Source: Phylloscopus collybita
Lineage: Eukaryota > Chordata > Aves > Passeriformes > Phylloscopidae
Direction of reading: 5' to 3'
NCBI GenBank assembly: GCA_027886175.1
Contig: JAJNNQ010000129.1
Coordinates: 4,402,001-4,466,000, forward strand
DNA: 64,000 nt
How positions within the stretch are numbered: the first letter of the stretch is position 1; each line of letters opens with the position of its first letter. Under the pieces are notes generated by a model. It was not told the DNA's origin and made no database searches. It was given only the letters and a program-made list of their open reading frames with translations. The translations under genes were made by a program, and so were the position numbers. Shown one piece after another: positions 1 through 12,775 of the stretch.

Positions 1-3000
1 CTAGAAAAAGCCTAGTAGGAGGCATTATGAAATCTATTTCCAATCATCTAGTGCCCCATGCAGAAATTCTGGTGAGCAATCTGAATATATTGCTTGAGTG
101 CAAACCCCTGATTTATGTTTTCATTATACAGAAATCAGCCTTTAAACTACTAAAAAGGGCTTCCATCTGTGTATCCCAGGACTGCTAAAGCCTGTACAGA
201 CCTTCCAAGTGGCATTTTTGTCTGAAATCACATGAGGCAATGATTGACTTGATGGGACATTCCAGACTAATGGCCTATTACAGCAAACAGTAACTTCAGC
301 AACTATCGAGCTGCTGGATCCACTCTCTACACAGGAGGGCTATAACCTCGTGGAAACATGCTTTTGTCACTCAATCCTTAAATATGAGAAAGCCACCTCT
401 ACCCTGAACTTGTACAGAAGCAGCAGGAACGGCACAGCTGGTTGCACACCCAGCTGGGGGAACCCCCTCGCTGTTGATCCCTGCAGAGGAAGCAGGTTTT
501 TTGGCAAGGTCCCTTTCTTTGTGCCCTGTAACCTTTGTGGCCAGCACTCTGTGTGAAGTGGTCACCCCGAGACCTGCCACACCCCTCCCAACAGAGAAAG
601 GGAAAGCCAAAACAGCCCTTTCCCTATTCAAACCTTGGCTGACAAGAATTAAGTCCTTCCCTCTGTATTTCTCTCCCAGAGCATAACCTGCTTTACATTA
701 AGTGCCTAGAGCCTGCACAGCAACATAGGCAATTACAGATAACTTCCATTCTGGCAAATTCTAGTTTCCAGAGGATTTTTAATTTGAATGTGGCATTATT
801 AGCAGGTAGAGACAGCTTCTCCTTAGCACTACTGACCTAGTAAGGTCCTCACAGAAAGAAAAATTACGGCCTCATGTCACATCCAGGTGGCAGTCACATG
901 CCTGAGTATGACCTAAAGAACAATGACCCTGAAAAACCGATTGCTGAAGATCCTCAGGAACTGGCACGGAGTAGAAGGAACATTGCAGCACCTCTGACAC
1001 AGTCTACGGCCAAGAAAATGCTTGATCCTTCGCGATGTTGTGGTTTTTGTCAGCTCTTGATACAAAACACTATTTTCCTTGCCTTCTCTCCTCTGGTGAT
1101 ATGTAAATCACATGCAAGAATAACAGCCAGCACTAAGCTCCTGTGACCGACTCTTACAAGGCCATTTTGGTTGTAAGAAAGGGTGGTCCCCTAAGCCCAC
1201 ACCTTTCTTTGGCAGGAATTTATGAACTAGCTTTAAGCACCACTGACAGCCTGATACACGGGTCACTTGCAAATCAGTTTTTCTTGCTGAATTATTACAC
1301 TATTAACTCTACAGCTTTCTGAGCTTTACAAAGTGTACCTCAGCAGTGTGTGTGAAGGATGAATAGCCTCAATAAATTCCACTACAGAAAGGAACAATGA
1401 GGAGAGCATATTGCTGACTTTAGGATAATGAAAGCAACGCTGGATTTCAGATTGTTTTGATGTGATTAACATTGGGTTCTCAGAGGTGAATGATTTTTAA
1501 GGTTTTCATTTTCTAGAAGCACCTCTGAGAAGTGGATTCAGGAGATGAGACAGGATTTTATGATTATTTATCCCAGGATTATTGTTCCGGGAGCATCCCT
1601 ATGAACCACCCAACCAAAGGGCTCACAATGTTTTCTATTTGGGGCATGTGGAACAAGACACAAGATCCCCCAGCCCCTGAGAGCAGGGTTAGAGCACACA
1701 CAGAGCAGGCAGGAGGAGGGGTCACAGCCCCAGGCAGGACTGGGAAGCCAGTCACAAAGCCCATCTTTGCCAAACCTCAACCACTCGCCTGAGCCACCAC
1801 AAGATGTGGCAAGATCAAGAATTCTCTTATGCCACATTTCTTGGCAGTAGTCTGCTCCAGATGGGCCAATCTCAGGCCTAGATATCATTAACAATACCCC
1901 AAATATTGACTGCTTGAGAAATCACTGCAGTGACATTCTCTAGATATTGGTACAGGGCTTGACAACAGGTGTGCAAGTTGCCAAACCACTGCTACCACAC
2001 AGAACCTGGGTAAGTAAATGTCTCCAAGGAGAGCCTTTCATTCCCCTAAGTACCCACTTCAGATTGCTTCTCATGGTGTCAGTCAAACGTTAGGTGTCAA
2101 CATTTACTGGTTAACAGCAGGTGTTGGGGAAAAAAAACCCCACCTGAAATTACTGTTTGGTTACGAGCCTCAGTAGAAAACCCAGGGAAAAAAAAATCCT
2201 CTCTGTAACCCATAGTCTGACAACAACTTGAAACCGACCTTTTCAACTTCAGATCTGTTCACAAGGAGCAATGAGCTATGGACGCTGTTTAACAGACACG
2301 AGCTGCTCCTCCTCTTTGATCAACACAACCGAGACTCCTTATTTTAACCACCTCTGTAACTGTCTCAGACACACGGGCCCTCGGCAACACAAAGAGGCAA
2401 AACTCTCCAAAACCAAGCCAGTATTTTCTTCTTATAGGCTGGAATTTAAGAAACTGAGAATACAATACCTGGGAAACCTCAGGGACTATGTAACAGCATT
2501 CACACTGCAAAGTACCATAAGTGAAGAAAAATTAAGTCCCCAAGGAAGAAGACCTTGAAATATAGTAGTGATTTTCTTTGCAAACCTCTTACGTCAAGAT
2601 CTGTCCTGTGATTAACTGGCCATAATCATCATATGGGCATCTAAGCTAAAAAAGAAAATGAGGACATAATGGCTTCGAAGAGACTTTAAGGTTTAGCATG
2701 AAATAAGATAGTCACTACCTGAGCATCTGACAGAAAAATGAAGACAACCAGTATCTTTTCAATTATCCCTGTGAACAGCCAAAGGAGCTGCACAAGCAGG
2801 GAGAGCAATGCTGGGTCAGTCTGTGGTGCTGCAGTTCCACCTTGTCCTGCTCTCTCACTGTTGTATTCTCTGCTCAGCACACACAGTAACTGGATATTAA
2901 CAAGTGTTAGGGTGAAACAAAAATCATTTTAAGGGAAGAATGGGCTACTCTATTTCCACCCTCAGAGATTAATGGCCTCAGAGAATGGATCCACTCACAT

Positions 3001-5692
3001 CCACATGGAAAACTACCATTCATTTCCAGCAGAAACTAAAGAGAAAAGGACCTTGAACTTTCAGTACTCATTCAAGCAGCCAACACACATGTAAGTATTT
3101 AATCAAAATACCATCTCTAGAAAGCACATAGAAATTCACTTGCTTTGCTTATCAACTTACTAAAATACCCCTTTGTTACACTGAAAAACAATTAAGGATT
3201 ATTCCCAGCAGAAAAAAAAAGCAGATCCTCCCTTTCCTCAGTGAACTTAACTTACTAAGTTACACCTTACATAGAGATGCAACATTGAGACACCTTGCAC
3301 TATCAATTACACACTTGCATTTGTTTGGAAAATTCATCCTCAATGTTCCATTTCATTTTACATGAGAATAAATCATTTTAGTCCATCTACTCGTAACGGT
3401 TCACTCGGAATTACATGGAAAAAGTTCTACATGCAGATCTCCCAAACACAAAAGTATCTGAGAATTGCCTTTCCCTGCTTTGGCTCTCTGGAAGGTCTCT
3501 GGGACAGGACCCTGGGAGCTCCACCAGCAGGGAAGGGGAGTTCCACACCCGGTGTCATTCCTGGGCACAGGGCACACAGGCAGGAAGTGTCTGAGAGAAT
3601 TTGTTTCACGAAGTATTTTGGACAGCACTGAACACCAAAGGGATCTCAGCAGGGGATTCTAGATGTCATCTAATCTGGATAAAGAATAGTAATGATGTTT
3701 ATCAAAGCAATGAGGCTTTCAGATGAAATGCACTGTGTCAATGCAATCTATTACAAGAATTCAGTCTTTTCTTTGGGCAAACTTGCAAGCTACCACTTAA
3801 GAAATCTGACAAATGATGCAGCTCCTGCAGATGGAGTGCATATTGCTTTACCATGAAAGCATCCTATTATTTGAAAACATTAACAGCCATATGATACTTA
3901 CACTCTAACAACTATTCCTCATAACTAAGCTTCTTAATTCATTCGGTATATGAATAGAAAAAAAATTGCTTGTGGAATATTTATGGTAATCCCTAAACTG
4001 AGCATAAATAGCACAGTAATTATTAACTCTTAGGAACACATCAAATTATGAGAAGGCAGCAGAATGCTTAGTAAAATACACAGTCAAATACTTTACATTA
4101 ACACAGCTCTACATCACTCACAACTTCAATACAAATCAATCAAAACATTAAAGGAGGTCACGTTTAGATTTTTGTAATGCAAAACAAAGGGCATTCCCCT
4201 GCTTCCCCATCCCCACCCAAAATACTGTTTGGGACTGATTACATAACCAGGCCTAAAGCAATGTTTCTCTAGTCCTTCCTGAGCTTCAGCAAAAGCACGT
4301 CACAGAGAAATTCAACCACCTTCCACGTCCAAAACATTTCAGGCTCCACTTGCTGCAGAATGCTGATACCCACCATTACCTGACCTAATTGAGAATCATT
4401 ACAGCTGGAACAGTGCAGCTGGAACTCAAGGTCCCCTGTGATCTCTACAGCTCCTCTAAGGTCTCCAGGAGAAGCAGCACCCAGAGAGTGACTGGGGCAC
4501 AGACCTCTCCTCAAAAGCAGGCCCAGCAGAGCTTCCAATGTATTGTTTTGAAAGAGTGTGAATGGAACGTTTAATGACTCTGCTTTTAACATGTTTAGGG
4601 ACTACTGATACTAAAGTGGGTAAGAGTATTTATAATATTTATAATTGACATTTAAGCACTTTACCTTTTGTTCTATTTTAGATTGATTACTGATACAGTA
4701 ATCTGACCTCTCTTGAATTTAATGACCAAGAACAAGTTTACTTATTTGAAACCTACAGAACGCATGAGGCTGAGCTTTGTTGTTACAATTTTAGGCAATT
4801 AAATAAAACAGCTGCAGGAAAATGTAAAATAACGATCTCTAATTTCAAGAAGAATTTCATTAAAGAAAATTAAGAGGAATAAACAGTAATACAGTACATT
4901 AAAGTCTTACTTAAAATATACAGCAAGTTGAGAAAACTGTGAGTAGGTTTTTCTATTAATACTATCAGGTATTAATTACAGAACAACACAAAATCTGAGA
5001 AGTGTTTTGTTTTGGGGGAAGATGATGGAACTGCTCTAGAACAAACAGAAGGTATTTTAATAGCATTAAACAGACAGCAAAACTCTGGTTTCGATAGGCT
5101 TTTGACAGAATTTGGCATTCAAATTCAGATACAGTCAAACAAAATTCAACACACTGGATTTAGGTAACAGACAACAGAATTAAGGCCCTTAAAAGACAAA
5201 GACAGCTAAATAAATCAGCTGTTTCAAAGGCAGCCAGCAATAGGATTTAAGTTGTGCATAATGTGCCCTTTTCAAAACCCACTAATATCAACTGAAAGAC
5301 TCCCCCTGACAAAAGAGGTCAAATCAGCCAGCAATCATGGTACTTTACTCAGCATTAGCAGCAAAATAACAGAGTAGCCCAACTGAGATAAAAGCCTAAC
5401 TCCATTTTCAACTAAATCAAACATACTGAGGCACTGAAAGAAAAGATCTAGTCAAAAAGCAGTGTTGGTATTTGCAATCTCGTTCAACACATCACAACAA
5501 ATCCCCTCCCTTCAGTAAGGGAACATAGAGAGGGCTTCCATCAGCCACCCAGAGTTTTCATACTCAGGTTAAGGTTTCATTCAGGGACAGTGAAAATCAA
5601 GGTAACTTTTGTTTTTCCTCCCAGAGTGAAATTACGGGGTTGTGATCAGTAGTGCTCCTCCAGCCTGAGGTACAAACCTGCCTAAAATCCTA
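1..5692. other. Unique AT-rich sequence, no gene recognised
   Basis: Non-repetitive, CpG-poor sequence with short open frames only (up to about 108 codons), overlapping on both strands as expected by chance. I looked for splice-bounded recognisable peptides, tRNA boxes and LINE or LTR hallmarks and saw none. The frame at 874-1146 contains a polar stretch (MPEYDLKNNDPEKP and on) that looks superficially protein-like, but I recognise no family. Best described as intron or intergenic DNA. Confidence 0.6.
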
Positions 5693-5696
5693 CAGT

Positions 5697-6390
5697 TGTT
5701 TTATTAGAAATATGAATATCGACCTAATACCGATATCCAACTGAGACAGACAAAAGCTCTCCAACAGTTTAAAGTTAGAAAGTGAATGTTTATTGCAGCG
5801 CTGGGCAGCATGTGGGATAGCTCCCCAAAAACACACCATGCCTTACAGAAAATCACAGAGTCATTTTATTTACAAAACTGTTGAATATCCAAAATACAAA
5901 TGCATATTCATAACCTTGGTACATCCCATTCCCCGCTTTGTATGGTAATTAGCAAAAAAGCAATTAAGCATGAGGAGTTTGTCCTTTGAAATGGGTCGGT
6001 GGTCTCATTAAAGAGGAGTGGGTTTAAAATGAGGAAGTAAAATGACTCTTCATCGCCCTGAACTTTCTACCTTTTCAATGCAAATGTGACAAATGGGTGT
6101 TGGTAGGACTCCCACCTCCTTAGGTACAGTGACTTTCAATAAGTTTCAGGATTGGGGAGTCTCTGTAATTGTCTTGTGTCCCTAAACCTATTTATCAGGT
6201 TCCCTATTTATTGTTGCAAGCACAGCTAAGCAAACATAAAGTTGACAAGCAATCAGTTATTTGGAAAAAGTTAACTCAAGCCCAGTCTTGCTTAGCTAAC
6301 TACAAAGCTTTTAATTCACTTCAACAACCATAAGGCTTATTTCTAACTAAAATCCTAATTTCCCTAAAATTCTTTAAAGTCTATGTCTCA
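5697..6390 (-). mobile_element. Solo LTR, family A copy 1 (ERV1-like), minus strand
   Basis: A 694-bp block nearly identical by eye to 12084-12775, and related to 28460-29122. On the plus strand it starts TG and ends CA, as a retroviral LTR should. It is flanked by a 4-bp duplication CAGT (5693-5696 and 6391-6394). Read on the minus strand it begins TGAGACATAGAC and carries two AATAAA polyadenylation signals (plus-strand TTTATT at 5865-5870 and 5789-5794), which sets the orientation. No gag, pol or env is adjacent, so it is a solo LTR left by recombination between proviral ends. A 4-bp TSD is typical of class I (gammaretrovirus-like) elements; the class call is inference. Confidence 0.88.
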
Positions 6391-6419
6391 CAGTCCTTGA
6401 ACCCCAGGCGGTGCTGAAC

Positions 6420-6960
6420 TGTGGCTGTGCAAGAAATGTTTTTTAAGTTCTAGTTATGAATGTAGTATAGTTTTTTATATTGTAAGTTTTAGTATAGTAG
6501 ATACCTTGAAAGGGCCCCTTTGTCTCAGAGTGGATTTTGTCAGAGTTTGATAAGAGTTTCTAAGACAACCAGAGTCTCTGCCTAGAGCCTCTTCCCTATT
6601 GGTCCTTTTTTGTTACATCCCTGTTTCATGTATGATTTTTTCCCTTTGTCCATCACGGAATTCTTATCTTTAAGGTCCAGGAGCATCGGCCCCTGGTTGG
6701 CAAGACCCCGAGAGACCACTCCCAGACCTATTCAGGATTTGTTAGTGTTTATGTAATCTAGCTGGCATGTATTGTTTTAATTGTTTTATTGGTTTAAACA
6801 CTTTGTACCCACCCCTTTGAATTACTGTACAAGAACGCCCTGCGGCCCCAGGTCCGGCATCTCTCAGAGGCACCTACCTGAGGCTGGGGGACCCCCTGAC
6901 CCCCCCACCAAATAAAGCCTCTTTCCTCAAAGCCTCTGAGAGTCCCCTCTTTTGCCACAG
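6420..6960 (+). mobile_element. Probable second solo LTR, different family, plus strand
   Basis: Starts about 30 bp after family A copy 1 and does not resemble it. Near its 3' end it has an AATAAA signal (6911-6916), followed by a T/C-rich stretch, with a short compact GC-rich segment (6836-6905) before it. This looks like an R-U5 arrangement. Candidate termini TGTGGCTGTG at 6420 and CTTTTGCCACA ending at 6958 form an imperfect inverted repeat. I could not find a matching TSD, so the ends are approximate and the identification rests on architecture. It could instead be a 3' transcript end of unknown origin. Confidence 0.45.
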
Positions 6961-8384
6961 CCATGTCAGTGTGAGCCAAGCTGCCTGTGAGTCAAGACCC
7001 CACAAACGAACTTTGTTGATGTGTATCTAAAAGCTGCCGGGGGCCCAGCCTGAACACCGAGCTGGGCCAGAACCAGGTACGCAACCTTGCAGCACCCAGC
7101 GCCGTGGGGCTGCGACGCAACACTGAACCAGCAGTACCAACCCATGACTCACCCAGGAGCACTGCACAGCCCCAGTGCCACTGGGCTGGTGGCCGTGCTT
7201 GGTGACATCCAAGCTGCTGATGGCCAGTGTGCCGTGCCACGGGCACTGCCCCACGCCTGGCACAAGGCAGAGCTCTGCACACCCAGAAGAGCAAGCAGCC
7301 CTACCCTGCAAAGAGACATCACCCCTCCGCAAGGATGTCGTGCTAAGAGCTGCTTCTCCTGCTATTATTGACTTGGGTTTTTTTCACAGCATATTAAAAG
7401 TACTGGATCTGCATCTCCATTGTTCATGCTGTAAAAATAAAGCAGAGCCAGCACAACAACAGTGAACCACTTACAATAGAAACACACAAATATCTGTACT
7501 GGAGACCAAATTAGGCCTCTTGTCGAAGTGAAAAAGCACAGAACACCTGAAAAAACATCACAAGTTTATCACTGCCAGCAGTACAAGTCATTCAGCATCC
7601 ACACAAAGAGGCTACCTAGACTCTGTGACTGCTATAAAAACAGAAAAAATAAGTGCTCACCTTTGCCCTGTTACTGAAAAGAGAAAGATGAGGGAGTAAA
7701 CTATGGATCATAGTGAAAGCCATTGAACTCATTACATCAGCACATAACTTCCTGAAGCTTTGCCTGAGTGTTATGGGAGAGAGGTTTGTCACAAATGACA
7801 GAGAGAGCAACAGAGAGAAGCTTTCTGCAACTCTACCTGGTCCCACTGGCATCAGCTATACTGGAAGAAATACAAAGATATTTCAAAACACTGGTAAGTG
7901 GGAGGATAGAAGATGTCATGATGAGCAGTTAAGCAGAAGAGATCACGTCTATACTGGGTAAGACAGAAGGTCAATCCTACAAACAAGAAAGGAAAGCACA
8001 GAAGGTAAGTTTTGTTTAATGTCATATGGGAAAGAGCATACTTAGAAAGAATGAACTTTAAAAATTGCTCTGAATACAGAAGTAGAGACAGACTGTTTCA
8101 AACAAGAGAAATACTGACTGTCCTGCCTGGCCACTGACACAGCAAATGGCAATGACATAAATCCGACACCAAAGTCTTTAGTCATTCCACACCTGCCCTG
8201 AAAAACAAATCCACATCCCTCTAGGGAAGCACTCAGACTCTGTGGGCATACTTGGGAAGAGTTAAGACATAAGTCTATTTAGGCTTGCCAGCACTAGGCT
8301 GGGTGGTGCTGCACTCCCCAAGCTCAGGCTCCCCGTGGGCCACAGAAGCAGAAACACAATGCCAGTCATGGTGCACTTTCCTGG
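6961..8384. other. Unique sequence, no gene recognised
   Basis: The first 400 bases are relatively GC-rich with overlapping short frames on both strands (longest about 100 codons). The frames are mutually shadowing and match nothing I know. The rest is ordinary AT-rich sequence. No repeat is identified. Confidence 0.5.
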
Positions 8385-8387
8385 ATG

Positions 8388-8700
8388 CTTCCTGAAAGGA
8401 GGCTGCAAGAGGCTGGGAGGTTGGTTTCTTCTCCCTAGTAACAAGCAATTGGGCAAGAGGAAATGGGCTCAAGTTGCAAGAGGGGAGGTTTAGTTTAACA
8501 TTAGAAAAAAAAATAAATTCCTACTTGGAAAGGGTTGCCCAGGGAAGTGCTGCATCACCATCCCTGGAGGTCTTTGTAAGATGTGTAGGTGTGGCTCTTA
8601 GGGACATGGGTTAGTGGTGCACTTGGCAGTGTTACATTTATGGCTGCACTCTATCTTAAAGGTCTTTTCCAGCCTAAATGAGTCTACAATTCTAATTCCA
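8388..8700 (+). mobile_element. CR1 LINE, 3' end fragment, plus strand
   Basis: Matches the well-known 3' portion of avian CR1 read on the plus strand. The recognisable order is: a CTTCTCCC / AACAAGCAAT / GGACAAGAGGAAATGG-type segment; GGGAGGTTTAG; GGGTTGCCCAGGGAAGTG; CACCATCCCTGGAGGT; TTAGTGGTG..CTTGGCAGTGTTA; and the terminal TCTTTTCCAGCCTAAATGAGTCTA. An A-rich stretch (8503-8515) interrupts it. It ends near the CR1 3' terminus, as expected of a 5'-truncated LINE. Substitutions are numerous, so it is an old copy with no coding capacity. Confidence 0.88.
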
Positions 8701-11700
8701 AGCCTTGCTGGCTTTTTTTTTTTTTTCCATTAAGCCTCAACTTAAGAGTTAAAGAACAGAGCTTTGTGCAGCACAACAGAAATCACAATGCTCTTGCACC
8801 TGACCTTAGAGCACCTTCAAAGGAGAAGAAATGGTACAGGGGTTTTCCACAAGTATTATGTACCATGGCTAAAACCTATGCTTGTAATTTTCATGAGCAG
8901 TTATTTGACTGCAGCAAGGCACAAGGTTGACTAAGTATGCTATTTTTGCTTCTTACTTTTCCAAAAATTTTAAAACAAAGAAAGAGAAATGTAAAAAACA
9001 CCACCATATACCTAACAATACAAATGGTACAGGGGAGAAGTTATTTACTTTTTCTGAAGGGTCTTGATCCCCACAATTTTCAGTTTGTTTGTGACCTGTT
9101 CTTCTACCTCCATGAAAGCCATTTGACTCAGCACATTACACTCCTCTACAACCTTCAGTTCACCTAATCTACTGGGACACAATTTGCAGTTCCATTAGAT
9201 GAAAGTAGACTCCAGAAGAAAAAGGATGGAGTTGTTATCAAAAACTGCTAAGCTAATTTTTGCCTGCAGCAGTGCTCATAAATCTGCTGCAGGCAAAGTC
9301 TTAACTCTTTCACCTGCAAAACTAAGAAAACTGTTTTCCAATCCCATTCAAAACTAATGATTCATGTTCGGTTTTAGGTTTCTTAGAAGTGCAGTTCATG
9401 AGAAATAAGTCTGCAACAGCAAATGAAATTGAACAAAGGTCCTACATAAATACACATCTCTGTACTTTTACCTGACATGACAATGCTTCTGCAAAACGAA
9501 AGAGAGGAGCTGTTAAAATGTAAAGTAACTTACAATCAAATTACTTGCTTCTCTACTACAGTGAACATGCTATATTTAATAAAAAGTAAAATGCTAAGTG
9601 AAAAGCAATTCAGTAGAAGTCTTGGTCTTTACTGATAGGCAGACAGCCTGTGAGTTGTTTGATCAGTTCTTTCCATCCCACACAGAATCATATCAAGGCA
9701 CAGCCTTTTTTCCAATGCTCATTCATCCCTAAAATCTGTTGCTTTGTTTCACTGTTCTTTTGGCTAAAAAAGAATTGGCAAGAACTGCCTTAACCACACA
9801 TTCTAAAATAGTTTCAGGAGGCCTTTCAGTCTTGCTTTTTGAGAAATGCTCTGTTTTGAGTCTTACCTCAAGCCATCCAGTGGTGATTACAAGGCAGTAC
9901 CTGCTCAGAAGTACTGTCAGATAAGAAAATGTTGCTCTCAGAGAAGACTGATAAATGTACAGATTTGTACAGGTTTGATGGTGCACACATCCTGAACAAA
10001 GGATGCCAGGGCTTTGATAAGCAGTTGATATTCTGGTGATCTTCCAGTTTGAAGGTAATATTTTTATAATCCACATCCTTAGAAAAATCTGAAATCTTGA
10101 GAAGGCAACCAGGCTTTGCTAAGATGATGAAGATTTTATTCGAGAGGCACTCTGAAAGGAAGCCACTGCATCCCAGCTGTCTGTGTGATAGTACTGGGAA
10201 CTGACAGGTTTCTACACAGTTACTCCTCACTCTTGGGAGAGTAAAGGCCAAGGAGTAAAGCTCCTCAGAACAACAGGAATTTCACTACAGATTTTCACAC
10301 TGGGATCCATTTCTAGTTACCTTCATTATCTGAAGGAAAAGGAAAATAAGAGAATCAGAACAGCAACTTCACAGGTGCTTCTACTAGCATGGAGGGAAAC
10401 AGCCCAGTTTCTCCTCCTCCCAAAAGGGCTCCTACTGTTGAACAGCAGAGGAAAAACCAGAGGTGGTTGTGTTCTCACAGCTAATACCGACCCAACAAGC
10501 TACCAGGAAACAGCGCCGTCTGCTCAGGTGTCTGTGACAAGCTTTATGCACTTCCCTCTGTGCTTCTTGGAATCCTTAATCTCCAAAATAAGACTGTCAA
10601 AAACCCAGCAGGAAGAGACAAGCATTTCCTTCCTGGGAAGAGAAGCAGAGCTCAACAGGAGGCACTGGAAGCCAGTGCTGTAGCTGAGCTGCAGATAAAT
10701 TTTGTGTTTCTGTTCCCTAGTTACAACACCAAATGAATGTGTCTGGCTGTTGCTCACTGCTGAGACTAAGCCCTTGGCTGACTCTCAGTGCTTGTGGAGC
10801 AGCTCTGGGAATTGATGCAGACTGCAAAAAACTACTGCAAGAGAAAACAATGGCAGAAGTAGCACTGATCTGTGCATCTCTTTTGCTGGTTTTTACCACC
10901 TTAAGTTGCAGCTGCCTCTGCAGAAACAGCACGGATCACTCAGCTGTTGCCACCTTGGCTTCGAGGTTGTCACTCGTTTTCTCCCAGGTTTTAAGTGCAT
11001 GTTCCAAGAAACACCACCAGCTTTGTCCATAGCCCCTTCAGGTTCTGGCAAAACCAACCCAAACTGAAACTACAGCAAATCTCCTTTGATGCAAACACAC
11101 AACTGAAAAGGTTAGAGAAAGAAAAACCAGAACATTGAGACAGAAGCCACAGAAGCAGCATTGCTTGTACTGTTTTGCTCCAAATATACAGGAGATTATT
11201 CAAGTTATGGAAAACTGAACTTTAAAGTTTTTCCCACTAACCTTTCTACCATCTGTTCCTTAACTCTTCCTGTGTTTTACAGGTCACAAGTGTATTGGTT
11301 ACTCTCACCCACGGCAGTCTGACTGCTCTAAACTGTCTGTCAAAATCACACAGGGGATCCAAAACAAGTCCTTCCTCGAGGTACCCAGCATATTTTCCGC
11401 TAGTTCTCCCCTCTACAGTATTTCTTTCTGTATTCATCTGTACCACCTCAGTTGCTAACACATGAGTATTTCAAACAGGCTACAAAGAGCCCTCAAATTT
11501 CCCCTCACACAAATGTAGGAGCAAGATGATCATCTTCACAATAGTATGGGATTTAGTTTACACCTTGACAAAACACAAGCCAATCAAAATGAAGACTGAC
11601 ATTCTGAAGTTAACTTCACCAATGCTTTCCCAGTACACATTATCCTTCTGTGCCAACCTTTCTTCCTAAGTGCTCCTCCCTGCCAAGTATGGAAAGCTCT

Positions 11701-12079
11701 TTGGTCAGACTCTGCCTCTTATCACCAAATTGTCCTTTACTACACATCTACTCAGGAAAGGTCTCAGTAGCTATAAATGGCCTCACACTATTGTAAAGAA
11801 GCCAAGATGTACCTTGGAGTCTTGAATTTTCTTTTGTTTCCAGTTTCAAGCAAAAAGACAAACTCGTTTTCTGCGACCTGCCAAGACAACTTGGGACATG
11901 AAAACTGACCTTGATTCCCCTCCTAGGTTATTTTCTTCCAAGAGAGCAGCACTTGTAAAAGCTCTGCTAGTGTGGGTTTTGTGAAGGAAGAGGAGTATGC
12001 TGTGTTCCAGGGGCGGGTGGGGTACTGACACTCAGCAGGGCTGAGGCAGCAGGGGGGGCTGCAGGATGGAGCTGTGCTG
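8701..12079. other. Unique sequence with one perfect hairpin, no gene recognised
   Basis: AT-rich unique DNA. The frames at 9868-10251 (minus, 127 codons) and 10375-10683 (plus) are open but match no family I know and have overlapping open frames on the opposite strand. A T run lies at about 8711-8726 and a perfect 14-bp hairpin at 9259-9297 (listed separately). The last 80 bp are G-rich. Confidence 0.5.
9259..9297. repeat. Perfect 14-bp inverted repeat (hairpin)
   Basis: The left arm TTTGCCTGCAGCAG (9259-9272) and right arm CTGCTGCAGGCAAA (9284-9297) are perfect reverse complements around an 11-nt loop. One further T/G pair could extend the stem in RNA. The stem is much shorter than a pre-miRNA stem, and I see no flanking transposon. 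Confidence 0.85.
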
Positions 12080-12083
12080 CCTT

Positions 12084-12775
12084 TGATTTATTAAAAATAT
12101 GAATATCGACCTAATACCGATATCCAACTGAGATGGACAAAAAACTCTCTAACAGTTTAAAGTTAGAAACTGTGTGTTTCTGGGCAGCATGTGGGGTAGC
12201 TCCCCAAAAACACACCGTGCCTTACAGAAAATCACAGAGTCATTTTATTTACAAAACTGTTGAATATCCAAAATACAAATGCATATTCATAACCTTGGTA
12301 CATCCCATTCCCTGCTTTGTATGGTAATTAGCAAAAAGCAATTAAGCATGAGGAGTTTGTCCTTTGAAATGGGTCGGTGGTCTCATTTAAGAAGAATGGG
12401 TTTAGAATGAGGAAGTAAAATGACTCTTCATCGCCCTGAACTTTCTACCTTTTCAATGCAAATGTGACAAATGGGTGTTGGTAGGACTCCCACCTCCTTA
12501 GGTACAGTGACTTTCAGTAAGTTTCAGGATTGGGGAGTCTCTGCAATTGTCTTGTGTCCCTAAACCTATTTATCAGGTTCCCTATTTATTGTTGCAAGCA
12601 CAGCTAAACAAACATAAAGTTGACAAGCAATCAGTTATTTGGAAAAAGTTAACTCAAGCCCAGTCTTGCTTAGCTAACTACAAAGCTTTTAATTCACTTC
12701 AACAACCATAAGGCTTATTTCTAAGTAAAATCCTAATTTCCCTAAAATCCTGTATTCTTTAGAGTCTATGTCTCA
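12084..12775 (-). mobile_element. Solo LTR, family A copy 2 (ERV1-like), minus strand
   Basis: 692 bp, colinear with copy 1 and near-identical apart from point changes and a few small indels. One removes the AATAAA that copy 1 has at 5789-5794; another adds about 6 bp near 12751. On the plus strand it runs TG...CA and is flanked by a perfect 4-bp TSD CCTT (12080-12083 and 12776-12779). It keeps one minus-strand polyadenylation signal (TTTATT at 12244-12249). Its TSD differs from copy 1, so it is an independent insertion and not the other end of one provirus. No internal retroviral sequence is attached. Confidence 0.9.

Noticed and set aside
874..1146. 90-codon frame with a polar, protein-like start
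   Set aside because: Not recognised, and no splice signals or conservation evidence available from one sequence.
9868..10251. 127-codon minus-strand frame
   Set aside because: No family resemblance and overlapping open frames on the other strand. No splice context that I could defend.
5697..12775. A complete provirus bounded by two LTRs
   Set aside because: Each LTR has its own perfect 4-bp TSD and the interval has no gag, pol or env, but does contain a CR1 and unique sequence.
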